A stretch of DNA of 43,667 bases from Candidatus Kaiserbacteria bacterium (lineage in GTDB: Bacteria > Patescibacteriota > Minisyncoccia > Phycocordibacterales > UBA2100): assembly GCA_019247335.1 (NCBI GenBank), contig JAFAPB010000075.1, forward strand, positions 1-43,667. The letters are read 5' to 3'. The notes beneath the pieces were generated by a model. It ran no database searches and was not told the origin of the DNA. It saw nothing but the letters and a program-made list of their open reading frames with translations. A program made the translations under genes and the position numbers. Positions 16,304-24,103 of the stretch are shown one piece after another; position 1 is the stretch's first letter; every line of letters begins with the position of its first letter.

Positions 16304-16768
16304 CTATTGCGCCGAGTATTTGATGACGACGCGGCGGCCGCGGCCTTCGCCTTGAGACTCCGTTTTAATATTCGGCTGATCCTGCAATGTCGTGTGGACG
16401 ATGAGTCGCTCGTACGCTGACATCGGCGTGAGCTCGACGTCGTATTGGAATGACCGCGCTCGCTCGGCCATCATGAGCGCTTTATTCTGGATATCCTTGA
16501 TGCGTTTCACCTGGTAGTCGTTCACGTCCACGAGAAAGCGCGGCTCCTCCTCGCCCTCTGCGGCGGGATGCTTCTTTTCGTAGATCTTCTTCACGAGCAT
16601 GTCGAGCGCGTAGATCGTATCGCCCCGTCCGCCGATCAGGATCGGCGCGGCCTCGGTCTGTATTGAAAAAATATGCTGGCCTGCCATTTCACTGTGGGAG
16701 ACGTCGGAGTAGGGGACGCCGAGGTTGTCGAGCAACTCCTTGACGATGGTCGTAACGGCAGCTTCCAT
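16304..16768 (-). CDS. khpB: KhpB/Jag-like KH-R3H RNA-binding protein
   Basis: 154 aa. RNA-binding protein encoded beside yidC in most bacteria and thought to affect cell division and small-RNA or mRNA binding. Seen: a KH-type segment with the GxxG loop (ILIGGRGDTIYALDML) and an R3H-like C-terminal region (MSAYERLIVHTTL ... RGRRVVI). The N-terminal Jag_N domain found in Firmicutes homologues is absent. A TACATA hexamer 6 nt before the start may allow a leaderless message in addition to read-through from rpmH-rnpA-yidC. Confidence 0.85.
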   Translation of the reverse strand: MEAAVTTIVKELLDNLGVPYSDVSHSEMAGQHIFSIQTEAAPILIGGRGDTIYALDMLVKKIYEKKHPAAEGEEEPRFLVDVNDYQVKRIKDIQNKALMMAERARSFQYDVELTPMSAYERLIVHTTLQDQPNIKTESQGEGRGRRVVIKYSAQ

Positions 16769-16811
16769 CCACCTTATGTACCATAGAATGAAGCACCGAC
16801 CAAACGAAGTG

Positions 16812-17549
16812 TTATTTTTCCGGATTGAAGCGCCTGCCGGCGAGGTATTCCTGGCCGATCATGAATAAGTTGCTCGTCGCCCAGTAGAGCGGTGCCGCCG
16901 CCGCGACCGTGTAGCCGATAAAGCCGACGATAAGAGGAAGCACGTACCGCGCCTGGAGATCAAAGCTCTTCGCCATTTCCGACGAGAACGACTGCTCCAC
17001 CGCTTCAATGGGCGTCTGCGACCCGCGCGGACCCATCGAGAGACGCGTATACGTCAGCTGGGCGAGCATCGCGATGAGCGCGAGCACGACCGAATGTCCC
17101 GCCATATTGATGAGGCCCAAAAATTCCATGTTGACGACCGGCGGCGCCGCGACGAATGTGTAGAGGTATTCCGTATGGACGACGGGGAAGCCGCCGCGCG
17201 CAAAGACCCAATAGAGCCCGAGGAGAATCGGTAACTGCACTAAAAGAAGCAGAAATCCGGCGAACGGGTGGATGTCGCGTTCGCGGTAGAGCGCGAGGAT
17301 CGCCTTGCTTTGCTCCTCGGGCTTATCCTTATATTTCTTCTTGATCTCTTCGATCTCGGGCGCGACGCGCTTCATGTCCATCTGCGCCTTGACCGCTCGC
17401 TTCGAGAGCGGCCAGAGAATGATGCGTACGATGAAGGTGACGATGATGACCGCGATACCGATATCGTGCGTCGGGATATGATCGACAAAAAAGACGAGCG
17501 CGTTGTAGATCGGCAGGTAAATGATCGCGTGGAAAGCGTGACCGATCAT
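16812..17549 (-). CDS. yidC: Membrane protein insertase YidC/Oxa1
   Basis: 245 aa. Inserts and folds inner-membrane proteins with or without SecYEG. The size and topology are those of short Oxa1/SpoIIIJ-type proteins, with a first segment then the conserved region from VIIVTFIVRIILWPLSKRAV, the cytoplasmic Lys/Glu-rich hairpin (EIEEIKKKYKD), QLPILLGLYWV, and C-terminal segments ending ATSNLFMIGQ. The first TM holds the conserved positively charged residue (Arg of FIVRIILWP). It lies 34 nt after rnpA with no yidD between them. The large periplasmic domain of Gram-negative YidC is absent. Confidence 0.93.
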   Translation of the reverse strand: MIGHAFHAIIYLPIYNALVFFVDHIPTHDIGIAVIIVTFIVRIILWPLSKRAVKAQMDMKRVAPEIEEIKKKYKDKPEEQSKAILALYRERDIHPFAGFLLLLVQLPILLGLYWVFARGGFPVVHTEYLYTFVAAPPVVNMEFLGLINMAGHSVVLALIAMLAQLTYTRLSMGPRGSQTPIEAVEQSFSSEMAKSFDLQARYVLPLIVGFIGYTVAAAAPLYWATSNLFMIGQEYLAGRRFNPEK

Positions 17550-17583
17550 AGATGCATCAGTATCGCCTACCTCCGGGATGCCA

Positions 17584-17901
17584 TCAAGCGGCTGCCCGCT
17601 TCATGAGCTGGGCGATCTCCGCGCGTATTTCGTCATTCGACGCTTTCGTCGATCCCGCTTTCGCGTAGATAACGTACGCGCCGGCGGGAAGCGCCGGAAG
17701 AAGCGGCAGGAGCGCCGCACGGACGCGGCGCTTCAGCTTCGTACGGTCGACCGCATGACGCGCGACCTTTTTAGATATGACGCAGGCGAGTGCGGCACGC
17801 GAAAACCGCGAGACCCCTATGGAAAAAAGCTGACCGTGCGTCTTTTGAGCGGGGGAGAGCGTTTTCAGCTCGCCGCTTGAGAGTCGATATCGTGCAGGCA
17901 T
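17584..17901 (-). CDS. rnpA: Ribonuclease P protein component
   Basis: 105 aa. Protein subunit of RNase P, which trims tRNA 5' leaders. The basic RNR-type motif KKVARHAVDRTKLKRRVR (from about residue 44) is clear. The N-terminus (MPARYRLSSGELKTL) is the expected start, and it has a strong SD (AGGAGG) a few bases upstream, just after the rpmH stop at 17911. The C-terminus is complete. Classical partner of rpmH in an operon. Confidence 0.92.
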   Translation of the reverse strand: MPARYRLSSGELKTLSPAQKTHGQLFSIGVSRFSRAALACVISKKVARHAVDRTKLKRRVRAALLPLLPALPAGAYVIYAKAGSTKASNDEIRAEIAQLMKRAAA

Positions 17902-17910
17902 GAACCTCCT

Positions 17911-18045
17911 TTACGCGGAGAGTCGCGCGCGGCCCTTTCGGCGGCGCCTTGTGAGCATTTTGCGGCCGCCGCGCGTCTTTGTTCGCACGATAAAACCGTG
18001 CGTCTTCGCGCGCTTCTTCTTTTTGGGCTGATACGTTCGTCGCAT
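17911..18045 (-). CDS. rpmH: 50S ribosomal protein L34
   Basis: 44 aa, a normal L34 length: MRRTYQPKKKKRAKTHGF followed by a basic, Arg-rich C-terminus. The in-frame upstream extension to 18120 is rejected because L34 proteins begin here and a TATAGT hexamer lies 7 nt upstream. First gene of the minus-strand operon rpmH-rnpA-yidC-khpB, divergent from dnaA, as around many bacterial origins. Confidence 0.95.
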   Translation of the reverse strand: MRRTYQPKKKKRAKTHGFIVRTKTRGGRKMLTRRRRKGRARLSA

Positions 18046-18052
18046 AAGCGGC

Positions 18053-18058
18053 ACTATA
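18053..18058 (-). promoter_or_regulatory. Leaderless promoter of the rpmH operon
   Basis: On the minus strand the sequence reads TGGTATAGT (an extended -10 element), ending 7 nt before the L34 ATG at 18045. Confidence 0.7.
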
Positions 18059-18101
18059 CCAGTGTTTCGGTATTTTGAAAGGCCGAAATGAGCGAGAAAA
18101 C

Positions 18102-18121
18102 GTATCCCCACGTTCTCCACA
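18102..18121 (+). promoter_or_regulatory. DnaA-box-like pair upstream of dnaA
   Basis: GTATCCCCA (18102-18110, 7/9 to TTATCCACA) and TTCTCCACA (18113-18121, 8/9) are spaced 2 nt apart between rpmH and dnaA. They may give DnaA autoregulation or form part of a bipartite origin. Confidence 0.5.
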
Positions 18122-18177
18122 GCTTATAAACAGCGCGGGGAAATGAAGTTTGCGCTTCCCACAACGCCCGATGCGCG

Positions 18178-18183
18178 TATAAT
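18178..18183 (+). promoter_or_regulatory. dnaA promoter (-10)
   Basis: A perfect TATAAT. The dnaA ATG lies 30 nt downstream, so unlike most genes here dnaA has a short leader, which contains a six-codon upstream ORF. Confidence 0.65.
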
Positions 18184-18195
18184 GACCAAGCTTTG

Positions 18196-18216
18196 ATGCG
18201 CATGATGATTCTATGA
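18196..18216 (+). CDS. Putative 6-codon leader ORF overlapping dnaA start
   Basis: ATG at 18196 encodes MRMMIL and stops with TGA at 18214-18216. Its stop overlaps the dnaA ATG at 18213 as ATGA, the coupling arrangement used elsewhere in this window. It begins a few bases after the predicted transcription start, so ribosomes could load on it and re-initiate at dnaA. No conservation data, so it may be chance. Confidence 0.35.
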   Translation: MRMMIL

Positions 18217-19562
18217 TGACTAATCGGGAACTATGGCAAAATGCGCTCGTACAGATCGAACTCGGCACCTCTCAAGCCTCGTTCCGGACCTGGTTCAAGA
18301 ATACTGATGTCTCCAATCGCGACCAGGGCACCGTCCAGGTCGCCGTTCCGTCGAAGATCGTGAAGGAGTGGCTCCTCGAAAAGCATCACAAGCTGATCCT
18401 GAAAGCGCTCCGCTCGCTCGATCCTTCTATCCGAACGGTCGAATACGTCGTGCACCGCACGCAGCCGCGCGATGAGCGCCGTCCGCGCGTGCGCGAGAAT
18501 CAGGAGAACGCTTCGCTCGATCTCCAGGCGCTCTATATAGACAAGCGCGACAATCTGAATCCCCGATACACCTTCGAGACGTTCGTCGTCGGACCTTTCA
18601 ACGAGCTCGCGCATGCCGCCGCGAAGGCGATCATCGAGCGTCCCGGGCTTGTCTACAACCCGCTTTTCATCTACGGACAGACCGGGCACGGCAAGACGCA
18701 CTTGATCCAAGCGATCGGCAACTATTTCAAGAAATCACACGCCAATAAGAAGGTGCTCTACGTGACGAGCGAGCGCTTCGCGATCGATTACATCAATGCG
18801 GTGCGCGGAGGGCACGCGAACACGTTCAAGGATCAGTACCGACAGTACGACGTGCTCATCATGGACGACGTCCAGTTCATCGCGAACACGGAAAAGACCC
18901 AGGAAGAGCTCTTTCATCTCTTCAACGCCCTCCGAGACAACAACAAGCAGATCATTTTCTCGTCCGACAAGCACCCGATGCTCCTCCCCGGCTTTGAAGA
19001 CCGCCTCAAGGGGCGCTTCTCGGCCGGCATGATCGCGGAAATTCCCGAGCCGGATGTCGAATCGCGCCTCGCCATCATCCGCGCGAAGCTCGAGAGCCAT
19101 GGATTTTCGATCCCCGACGATATCACGCTCTACATCGCGGAGAATGTGCGCGGCAACATCCGTGAGCTCGAGGGAGTGTTGAACATGATCGTCTGCAAAT
19201 CGCAGTTGAAGGGAAAGACGATCTCGCTCGCCGACGTGCGTGCGCTCATCAAGCACAACGTAAAGCCCAACAAGGGTGTTTCGATCGACGAGGTCGTGCG
19301 CCGCATCGCGCAGTACTACGAGGTGCCGGAGAAGTCCATTTACGAAAAGACCCGCAAGAAGGAGGTCGTGAAGCCGCGGCAGATCATCATGTATGTCTTG
19401 CGTGAAGAATTCTCCGTCTCATATCCGTCGATCGGCGAAAAGCTCGGCGGACGCGATCATACGACGGTCATCCACTCGTGCGAGAAGATCAAAGAAGAGA
19501 TCAAGGGGAACAATTCGCTCGAGCAGGAACTCGATCATATTCGCGCACTCATACACGCATAA
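18213..19562 (+). CDS. dnaA: Chromosomal replication initiator DnaA
   Basis: 449 aa. AAA+ initiator that binds DnaA boxes and melts oriC. Domain I (residues about 1-80) begins MMTNRELWQNALVQIE. Domain II is a short, Arg/Glu-rich linker. Domain III has Walker A GQTGHGKT (155-162) and Walker B IMDDVQF (DD at 218-219). Domain IV carries the DnaA-box binding signature (GGRDHTTVIHSCEKI) near the C-terminus. Two consecutive ATGs (18213, 18216) could start it; the first overlaps the leader ORF stop. oriC and dnaN follow. Confidence 0.97.
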   Translation: MMTNRELWQNALVQIELGTSQASFRTWFKNTDVSNRDQGTVQVAVPSKIVKEWLLEKHHKLILKALRSLDPSIRTVEYVVHRTQPRDERRPRVRENQENASLDLQALYIDKRDNLNPRYTFETFVVGPFNELAHAAAKAIIERPGLVYNPLFIYGQTGHGKTHLIQAIGNYFKKSHANKKVLYVTSERFAIDYINAVRGGHANTFKDQYRQYDVLIMDDVQFIANTEKTQEELFHLFNALRDNNKQIIFSSDKHPMLLPGFEDRLKGRFSAGMIAEIPEPDVESRLAIIRAKLESHGFSIPDDITLYIAENVRGNIRELEGVLNMIVCKSQLKGKTISLADVRALIKHNVKPNKGVSIDEVVRRIAQYYEVPEKSIYEKTRKKEVVKPRQIIMYVLREEFSVSYPSIGEKLGGRDHTTVIHSCEKIKEEIKGNNSLEQELDHIRALIHA

Positions 19563-19777
19563 GTATGTGTATAAGCAGTGCACAATCGGTAGAGATCGTG
19601 CGCGCGAAAACGGGGACAACTCCTCTTCATCATTTCTCCACAATTCAGACACCGGCTAACCGTCAGCTTTTCAACAGTGAGCGACATGGTAAAAAGTCAG
19701 TATATAAGCCGCAAAATCCATCTATACACGGTATCCACACCACTAGTAGTAGTAATAAGTTCTTTAATTAAAAATCT
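19563..19777 (+). other. Candidate replication origin oriC (dnaA-dnaN intergenic)
   Basis: A 215-bp AT-richer gap. It contains DnaA-box-like TTCTCCACA (19634-19642, 8/9) and GTATCCACA (19731-19739, 8/9). The latter is followed by a short C-rich spacer and then a triplet run (CTA at 19742-19744 overlapping three TAG triplets and two TAA triplets, 19744-19758) and an AT-rich stretch. Box, spacer and triplet repeat resemble the basal unwinding system with a DnaA-trio described for Bacillus subtilis. On the complementary strand the triplets read mainly 3'-CAT rather than the consensus 3'-GAT, so the match is partial. Placement between dnaA and dnaN and the change in gene orientation around it support origin function. 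Confidence 0.7.
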
Positions 19778-20875
19778 ATGAAGATCGAGACAACAAAGGA
19801 AAATCTGCTTCGCCCTGTTTTGATCGCGGAGCGGGTCACCGGGAAAAAAGAATCCCTCCCGGTGCTTTCGTGTGTTGTTCTCGAAGCGGATGATGGGCTT
19901 CTTGTGCGAGCGACCAATCTTGAGGCAGGTATCGAAATAGGGATCGCCTGCGATGTCGCGCAAAAAGGTACCGTCGCGGTCCCCGCGTCGATACTCTCGC
20001 AAACACTTCGTTCGATCTCCGCCGACAAGATCAAGCTCACGTCCGAAGACGGGAATCTCCTCATCGAATCAAAGGGAACAAAGACGTTGATCAAATCGGT
20101 CCCACACGAAGAGTTTCCGCGACTCACCGCATCAAGTGACGGTAACGGTATTAAAATCGCGCGTGAGCGAATTTTACGCGCCATACAGGCAGTCTCATAC
20201 GCGGCGTCACCCTCGATGATCCGCCCCGATCTCGGCAGCATCTTTCTTTCCGCAAAAAACGACACGCTCATTTCCGTCGCGACCGATTCATTTCGCCTCG
20301 CCGAAAAAACATTGACCGGTACGGGATCGAAGATTCAGGGCGAGCTTCTGGTGCCCCTCAAGCACGCGCTCGAACTCGCTCACATCCTTGAGCATGTCGA
20401 TGACGAAATGGTGGATCTGCGCATCGACGACTCGCAGCTGATAGCCCGAGTCGGCGCCGCACGCTTTATCTCACGCGTCGTCGATGCTCAATTTCCGAAT
20501 TACAAGGAAATCATTCCGAAATCAGCGACGACCGAGGCGATCGTCCTCAAGAGCGATCTCGCCGAAATGCTTAGGAAGGCACGCGTTTTTTCCGGGAACG
20601 ACATGCATGTCGGACTCCATGTGTATCCGAAGAAGAAGGTATGCACCGCAACCGCGCGCTCGAATGACGTGGGCGAAATGTCCGACTCGATCGATGCGGC
20701 TCTCTCGGGCGAGGATATCGACATTAATTTCCACATCGGCTATCTCGCCGACTGCCTGTCGTCCATCGAATCTGATTCGGTCGTCCTGTCTTTCTCCGGC
20801 GCAGGAAAACCACTTGTCATCCGCGGCGTTGCGGACAAATCATTCATGTACCTCGTGATGCCACTCAATCGCTAG
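19778..20875 (+). CDS. dnaN: DNA polymerase III beta sliding clamp
   Basis: 365 aa, the normal size for the three-domain beta clamp. The N-terminus (MKIETTKENLLRPVLIAERV) and the C-terminal MYLVMPLNR are family-typical; the AVSYAASPSMIRPDLGSIF region is the domain II start. The ring encircles DNA and tethers polymerases. No SD is visible; the AT-rich segment before the ATG may hold a weak -10 element, and read-through from dnaA is likely. A hairpin at 20892-20906 follows. Confidence 0.97.
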   Translation: MKIETTKENLLRPVLIAERVTGKKESLPVLSCVVLEADDGLLVRATNLEAGIEIGIACDVAQKGTVAVPASILSQTLRSISADKIKLTSEDGNLLIESKGTKTLIKSVPHEEFPRLTASSDGNGIKIARERILRAIQAVSYAASPSMIRPDLGSIFLSAKNDTLISVATDSFRLAEKTLTGTGSKIQGELLVPLKHALELAHILEHVDDEMVDLRIDDSQLIARVGAARFISRVVDAQFPNYKEIIPKSATTEAIVLKSDLAEMLRKARVFSGNDMHVGLHVYPKKKVCTATARSNDVGEMSDSIDAALSGEDIDINFHIGYLADCLSSIESDSVVLSFSGAGKPLVIRGVADKSFMYLVMPLNR

Positions 20876-20891
20876 CGGGTGAGAGGTAAAA

Positions 20892-20906
20892 GCGCCTTCA
20901 AGGCGC
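20892..20906. terminator. Hairpin between convergent dnaN and PBP gene
   Basis: GCGCCTT / AAGGCGC with a 1-nt centre (effectively a 3-nt loop), preceded by AAAA and followed by ACTTT. It is short but placed between two converging genes, so it can act in both directions. Confidence 0.55.
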
Positions 20907-20913
20907 ACTTTGG

Positions 20914-23364
20914 TTATTGGATCGTGATCGTTTCCTGGGCGCTTTCCGTGCCGGTGATCGTCTGCGCGGTCGCGCTGATGCTCGCAGGACCACGAATGAC
21001 CGGCGTGAAGGTGACGCCATACGGCGGCTGATTCGTTGAGCCGACGACCGTGCCGTTCACCGAGTAGGTAACCTGCGTCACGTTCTGTGGGTACGGATAG
21101 TACGAGGTGAGGAAGACCGCGACCCCGACGGGGCTCGCACTGCCCGCTTGCGGCGAGAGGATGCGGAATCCGGCGCCGCTTGAGGTCGGCGTCGTCGAGG
21201 TCCCGCTTCCGCCGGTCGGCTGCTCGCCGTTGAAGCCCTGGCCGGCCGCCCAGAGTTGCACCGGGTAATCCCAGTACGGGAACTGCACATCACCGCGAGA
21301 GTTGCCGCCGCCGCGCGGATTCGATTTGTTCACCCAATAGAGGATGTCGTGGATGCCCTGGCTCGGGCTCGTGTTCCACTGGCCTTTCAAAACCGGCGGG
21401 AGGGAGTCGTAATCCGGATCCGGCGCGGGCGGCACGAAATCATTAGCGGACGGATATTTTTGGATCGCCTGCGCCATGAAATCGTGCCACATCGGCGCAA
21501 TGATGAAGGCCGCGATCTTCTTCTGCATCGGCGTGTTGTTGTTATTTCCCGCCCACGCGCCGACGGAGATACCCGGCGTGTAACCGATCACCCACACATC
21601 GCGGAAGTCGTTGGTAGTACCCGTTTTATCGGCGACGTCATAACCGGGGAAATAGAGCGGCGAATTCGCACCGAATTCAGGAATACGCGCGTTGTTATCC
21701 GAGAGGACGTCATTCATGAGCCGCGCGATCTGCGGCTCAAGGACGCGCGTCGGCTGCGGCTCGTAGCTCTCAAGGACGCGGCCGTTCCTGTCTTCAACGC
21801 GCAAGATGCCGGTCGGCGGATTCTTGACGCCGTCGTTCGCGAAGACCGCATAGGCGCCTGTCATCTCAAGCAGATTCACTTCGCCGCCGCCGAGTACCAA
21901 GGTGAGGCCGTAGCGCGAGGCGTCGCCCAAGGTCGTGATACCCATGTCCTGCGCGGTCGAGATCGAATCTTGAATGCCGGCGAGGTAGAGCGTCTTGACG
22001 GCCGGAATGTTCTCAGAGATCGCGAGCGCATCGCGCAGCTTAATGGGGCCTTTGAACGAGCCGTCGAAGTTGCCCGGCGAGTAGCACGGCGGCGTGTCGT
22101 TCAGGTAATCCGAAGGCGCGCAGCGCGTCGAGAACTGCGTCGGCAGGTCGAAGACCACGGTATCCGGCGTGTAGCCCTTTTCAAATGCGGTCGCGTAGAC
22201 GAATGGCTTGAACGACGAGCCCGGCTGGCGATTCGCGAGCGCGACGTTCACCTTGCCGTCGATCGTATCGTCGAAGTAGCCGCGCGAGCCGACCATGGCG
22301 AGGATCTGTCCCGAAGACGGCTCGACCGCGACGAGGCCTTCGTTAGATGCATTGAACTGCCGTAGCATACCCGGCGAGAACTTTGCGACGGTCGCCTCGG
22401 CTTTCTCTTGCAGATCGTAGTCGAGCGTCGTGATCACCTTGAGACCGTCCTGGTTGACCGCATCGACGCCGTACTTATTTTCGAGGTATTCGCGAATGTA
22501 AAAGACGAAATGCGGCGCCTTGATGCCGGCCTCGGCCTCGTCCTTGAATTGCACCTGCTCGTCTTTCGCCTCCTGGTATTCATCGTCCGTGATCGCGCCG
22601 CTCTGTTTCATCTTGAGGAGGACGAGATTCTTGCGCTCATCGAGCGCGTCACGATGCGAGCCGTACGGCGAGTAGTACGTCGGCGCTTGTGGAAGCGCGG
22701 CGAGATATGCTGCCTGCGCGAGGTCGACGTCTTTCGCATCGACACCGAAGAAATATTGCGAGGCTTCCTGCACGCCGTAGATCGTGCCGCCGTAGGGGAT
22801 CTCATTCAAATATGTGTTCAATATCTGATCCTTCGAATAGACGCGTTCAAGGCGCATCGCGAGAATGATCTCCTGGATCTTGCGAGTGATCGTCTTGTCG
22901 CCGGTCAAGAGCGCGTTCTTTACGACCTGCTGCGTGATGGTCGAGCCGCCCTGCTGGTACGAGCCCGACGTAAGGTCCGCAAGGAGCGCGCGCAAGAAAG
23001 CGGTCGGTCGGAACCCGTGGTGCGAATAGAACTGCGCGTCTTCGATCGCGATCGTCGCTTTCTGGACGTAGGGGCTGATCTGGTCGAGCGGGACGGAGGT
23101 GCGACGTACGGTGCCGTGCACGTCGTAGAGGACGATATTACCGGTTCGGTCATAGATCTTGGTCGATTGCGCGACCGCGCGGCTTTCGAAATTATTGATC
23201 GCCGGGATCGGCATGACCGCCGCCCAGACGATCGCCGCGCCCACGGCGAAAAGGATGAAGGCAAGCACGCCCATCACCGCGAGCTTGAGCCATTCGGGCG
23301 CGCGAGAAACGAGCCGTTTGAGGCTGCGATACCAATGGTGCAACGGATTACTGCGCGTAGCCAA
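20914..23364 (-). CDS. Bifunctional penicillin-binding protein 1A-type
   Basis: 816 aa. Class A PBP that polymerises and crosslinks peptidoglycan at the outer face of the membrane. After an N-terminal anchor (residues about 28-50) comes the GT51 transglycosylase domain: ATIAIEDAQFYSHHG with the catalytic Glu, QGGSTITQQVVKNAL, EIPYGGTIYG. The transpeptidase domain has SxxK at PGSSFKP (S383, K386), the SEN motif and KTGT (DKTGTTNDF). A Ser/Thr/Gly linker leads to a C-terminal Ig-like domain. The frame starts with TTG at 23364; a TACAAT hexamer ends 10 nt before it. A shorter start at the in-frame TTG seven codons in is possible. Confidence 0.93.
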   Translation of the reverse strand: MATRSNPLHHWYRSLKRLVSRAPEWLKLAVMGVLAFILFAVGAAIVWAAVMPIPAINNFESRAVAQSTKIYDRTGNIVLYDVHGTVRRTSVPLDQISPYVQKATIAIEDAQFYSHHGFRPTAFLRALLADLTSGSYQQGGSTITQQVVKNALLTGDKTITRKIQEIILAMRLERVYSKDQILNTYLNEIPYGGTIYGVQEASQYFFGVDAKDVDLAQAAYLAALPQAPTYYSPYGSHRDALDERKNLVLLKMKQSGAITDDEYQEAKDEQVQFKDEAEAGIKAPHFVFYIREYLENKYGVDAVNQDGLKVITTLDYDLQEKAEATVAKFSPGMLRQFNASNEGLVAVEPSSGQILAMVGSRGYFDDTIDGKVNVALANRQPGSSFKPFVYATAFEKGYTPDTVVFDLPTQFSTRCAPSDYLNDTPPCYSPGNFDGSFKGPIKLRDALAISENIPAVKTLYLAGIQDSISTAQDMGITTLGDASRYGLTLVLGGGEVNLLEMTGAYAVFANDGVKNPPTGILRVEDRNGRVLESYEPQPTRVLEPQIARLMNDVLSDNNARIPEFGANSPLYFPGYDVADKTGTTNDFRDVWVIGYTPGISVGAWAGNNNNTPMQKKIAAFIIAPMWHDFMAQAIQKYPSANDFVPPAPDPDYDSLPPVLKGQWNTSPSQGIHDILYWVNKSNPRGGGNSRGDVQFPYWDYPVQLWAAGQGFNGEQPTGGSGTSTTPTSSGAGFRILSPQAGSASPVGVAVFLTSYYPYPQNVTQVTYSVNGTVVGSTNQPPYGVTFTPVIRGPASISATAQTITGTESAQETITIQ

Positions 23365-23390
23365 AGTACGGCTTATTGTAGCGCAAAAGG

Positions 23391-23888
23391 CTACGCCGCG
23401 CGAAGCGGTGCGATGAATTCGCGCGCGCTCGCAAGATGCGTGATGCCGACGGCGATCGCATCGTACTCATCGTCGAGGCACTTCTCTTTCTCCATCGAAA
23501 CAAGCACGCGCACCATCGCGGCGATCTGTTTTTTATCGGCCTTGCCGTACCCCGCCGTCGCACTCTTCACTTCAGCGGGGGAATATTCGGAAAAGGGCAG
23601 CCCCGCGCTGCCGGCGAGCGCGATAATGGCGCCGCGCACTTCCGCGACCTTGAGCGCGGTCGTGCGATTCGCTTTGAAGTAGAGCTTCTCCATCGCGAGG
23701 CAGTCCGGCCGATGCGTGCGCAGCGCCGCTTCGCAGACCGCGAGGATTATTGCGAGCCGCTCCGGGAACGACGCGGAGGCGGGCGTTTCGATGCAGTCTG
23801 AATAGATGACGAGGTCGCGTTTCGGATTTTTTTCGAGGACGGCAATGCCGCACCGTCCGAAGCCGGGATCGATCGCGAGCACGCGCAT
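23391..23888 (-). CDS. ruvC: Holliday junction endonuclease RuvC
   Basis: 165 aa. Cuts four-way junctions symmetrically after branch migration by RuvAB. Catalytic acids expected from the family are visible: D7 (AIDPG), E67 (AMEKLYF), D140 and D143 (LDDEYDAIAVG). The start MRVLAIDPGFG is the RuvC N-terminus; the longer ORF upstream is rejected. It follows the zinc-ribbon gene with a TAGTATG junction, so it is translated from that leaderless transcript. ruvB lies 11 kb away and ruvA is not in the window. Confidence 0.95.
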   Translation of the reverse strand: MRVLAIDPGFGRCGIAVLEKNPKRDLVIYSDCIETPASASFPERLAIILAVCEAALRTHRPDCLAMEKLYFKANRTTALKVAEVRGAIIALAGSAGLPFSEYSPAEVKSATAGYGKADKKQIAAMVRVLVSMEKEKCLDDEYDAIAVGITHLASAREFIAPLRAA

Positions 23889-23889
23889 A

Positions 23890-24033
23890 CTACTTGGCTT
23901 CCGCCTTGCCGAGGTCTTCGAAGCACGACATGCACAAATGCTTCTCCGCATTCGACCCCTCCGGCGTAAATACGATCGCGCCGCCGGACTCAAGCTCTTT
24001 CGAGCAGTTATCGCAGACGTTCTTCCCGTCCAT
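23890..24033 (-). CDS. 47-aa zinc-ribbon-like protein
   Basis: 47 aa with two CxxC pairs (CDNC and CMSC), 20-odd residues apart, spaced as in treble-clef or zinc-ribbon mini-proteins. Start MDGKNVCDN is set by a TATACT hexamer exactly 6 nt upstream; the longer upstream frame is rejected. Co-transcribed with ruvC through a TAGTATG junction. The role is unknown; it may bind nucleic acid or a protein partner. Too small for a family call by eye. Confidence 0.75.
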   Translation of the reverse strand: MDGKNVCDNCSKELESGGAIVFTPEGSNAEKHLCMSCFEDLGKAEAK

Positions 24034-24039
24034 GCCAAA

Positions 24040-24045
24040 AGTATA
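24040..24045 (-). promoter_or_regulatory. Leaderless promoter of zinc-ribbon-ruvC
   Basis: TATACT on the minus strand (complement of 24040-24045) ends 6 nt before the ATG at 24033. Confidence 0.7.
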
Positions 24046-24060
24046 CACCCCAAAAGGAAT

Positions 24061-24078
24061 GCCCGGCGGCGGCCGGGC
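24061..24078 (-). terminator. Terminator-like hairpin after the glutaredoxin-like gene
   Basis: GCCCGGC / GCCGGGC with a 4-nt loop, followed on the minus strand by ATTCCTTTT. The stem is strong and the T-tract imperfect. Confidence 0.55.
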
Positions 24079-24103
24079 ATAGGTGGTTCGGATGCGGGCG
24101 TGT

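Noticed and set aside
18182..18196. MTKL leader peptide in front of dnaA
   Set aside because: Its ATG overlaps the TATAAT -10 element, so it would not be in the transcript; the ORF at 18196 is the better candidate.
22408..23682. 424-codon plus-strand ORF (and 21256-22365, 369 codons)
   Set aside because: Both lie antisense to the complete PBP1A gene. They are Arg/Asp/Val-rich low-information translations typical of GC-rich shadow frames, with no start signals.
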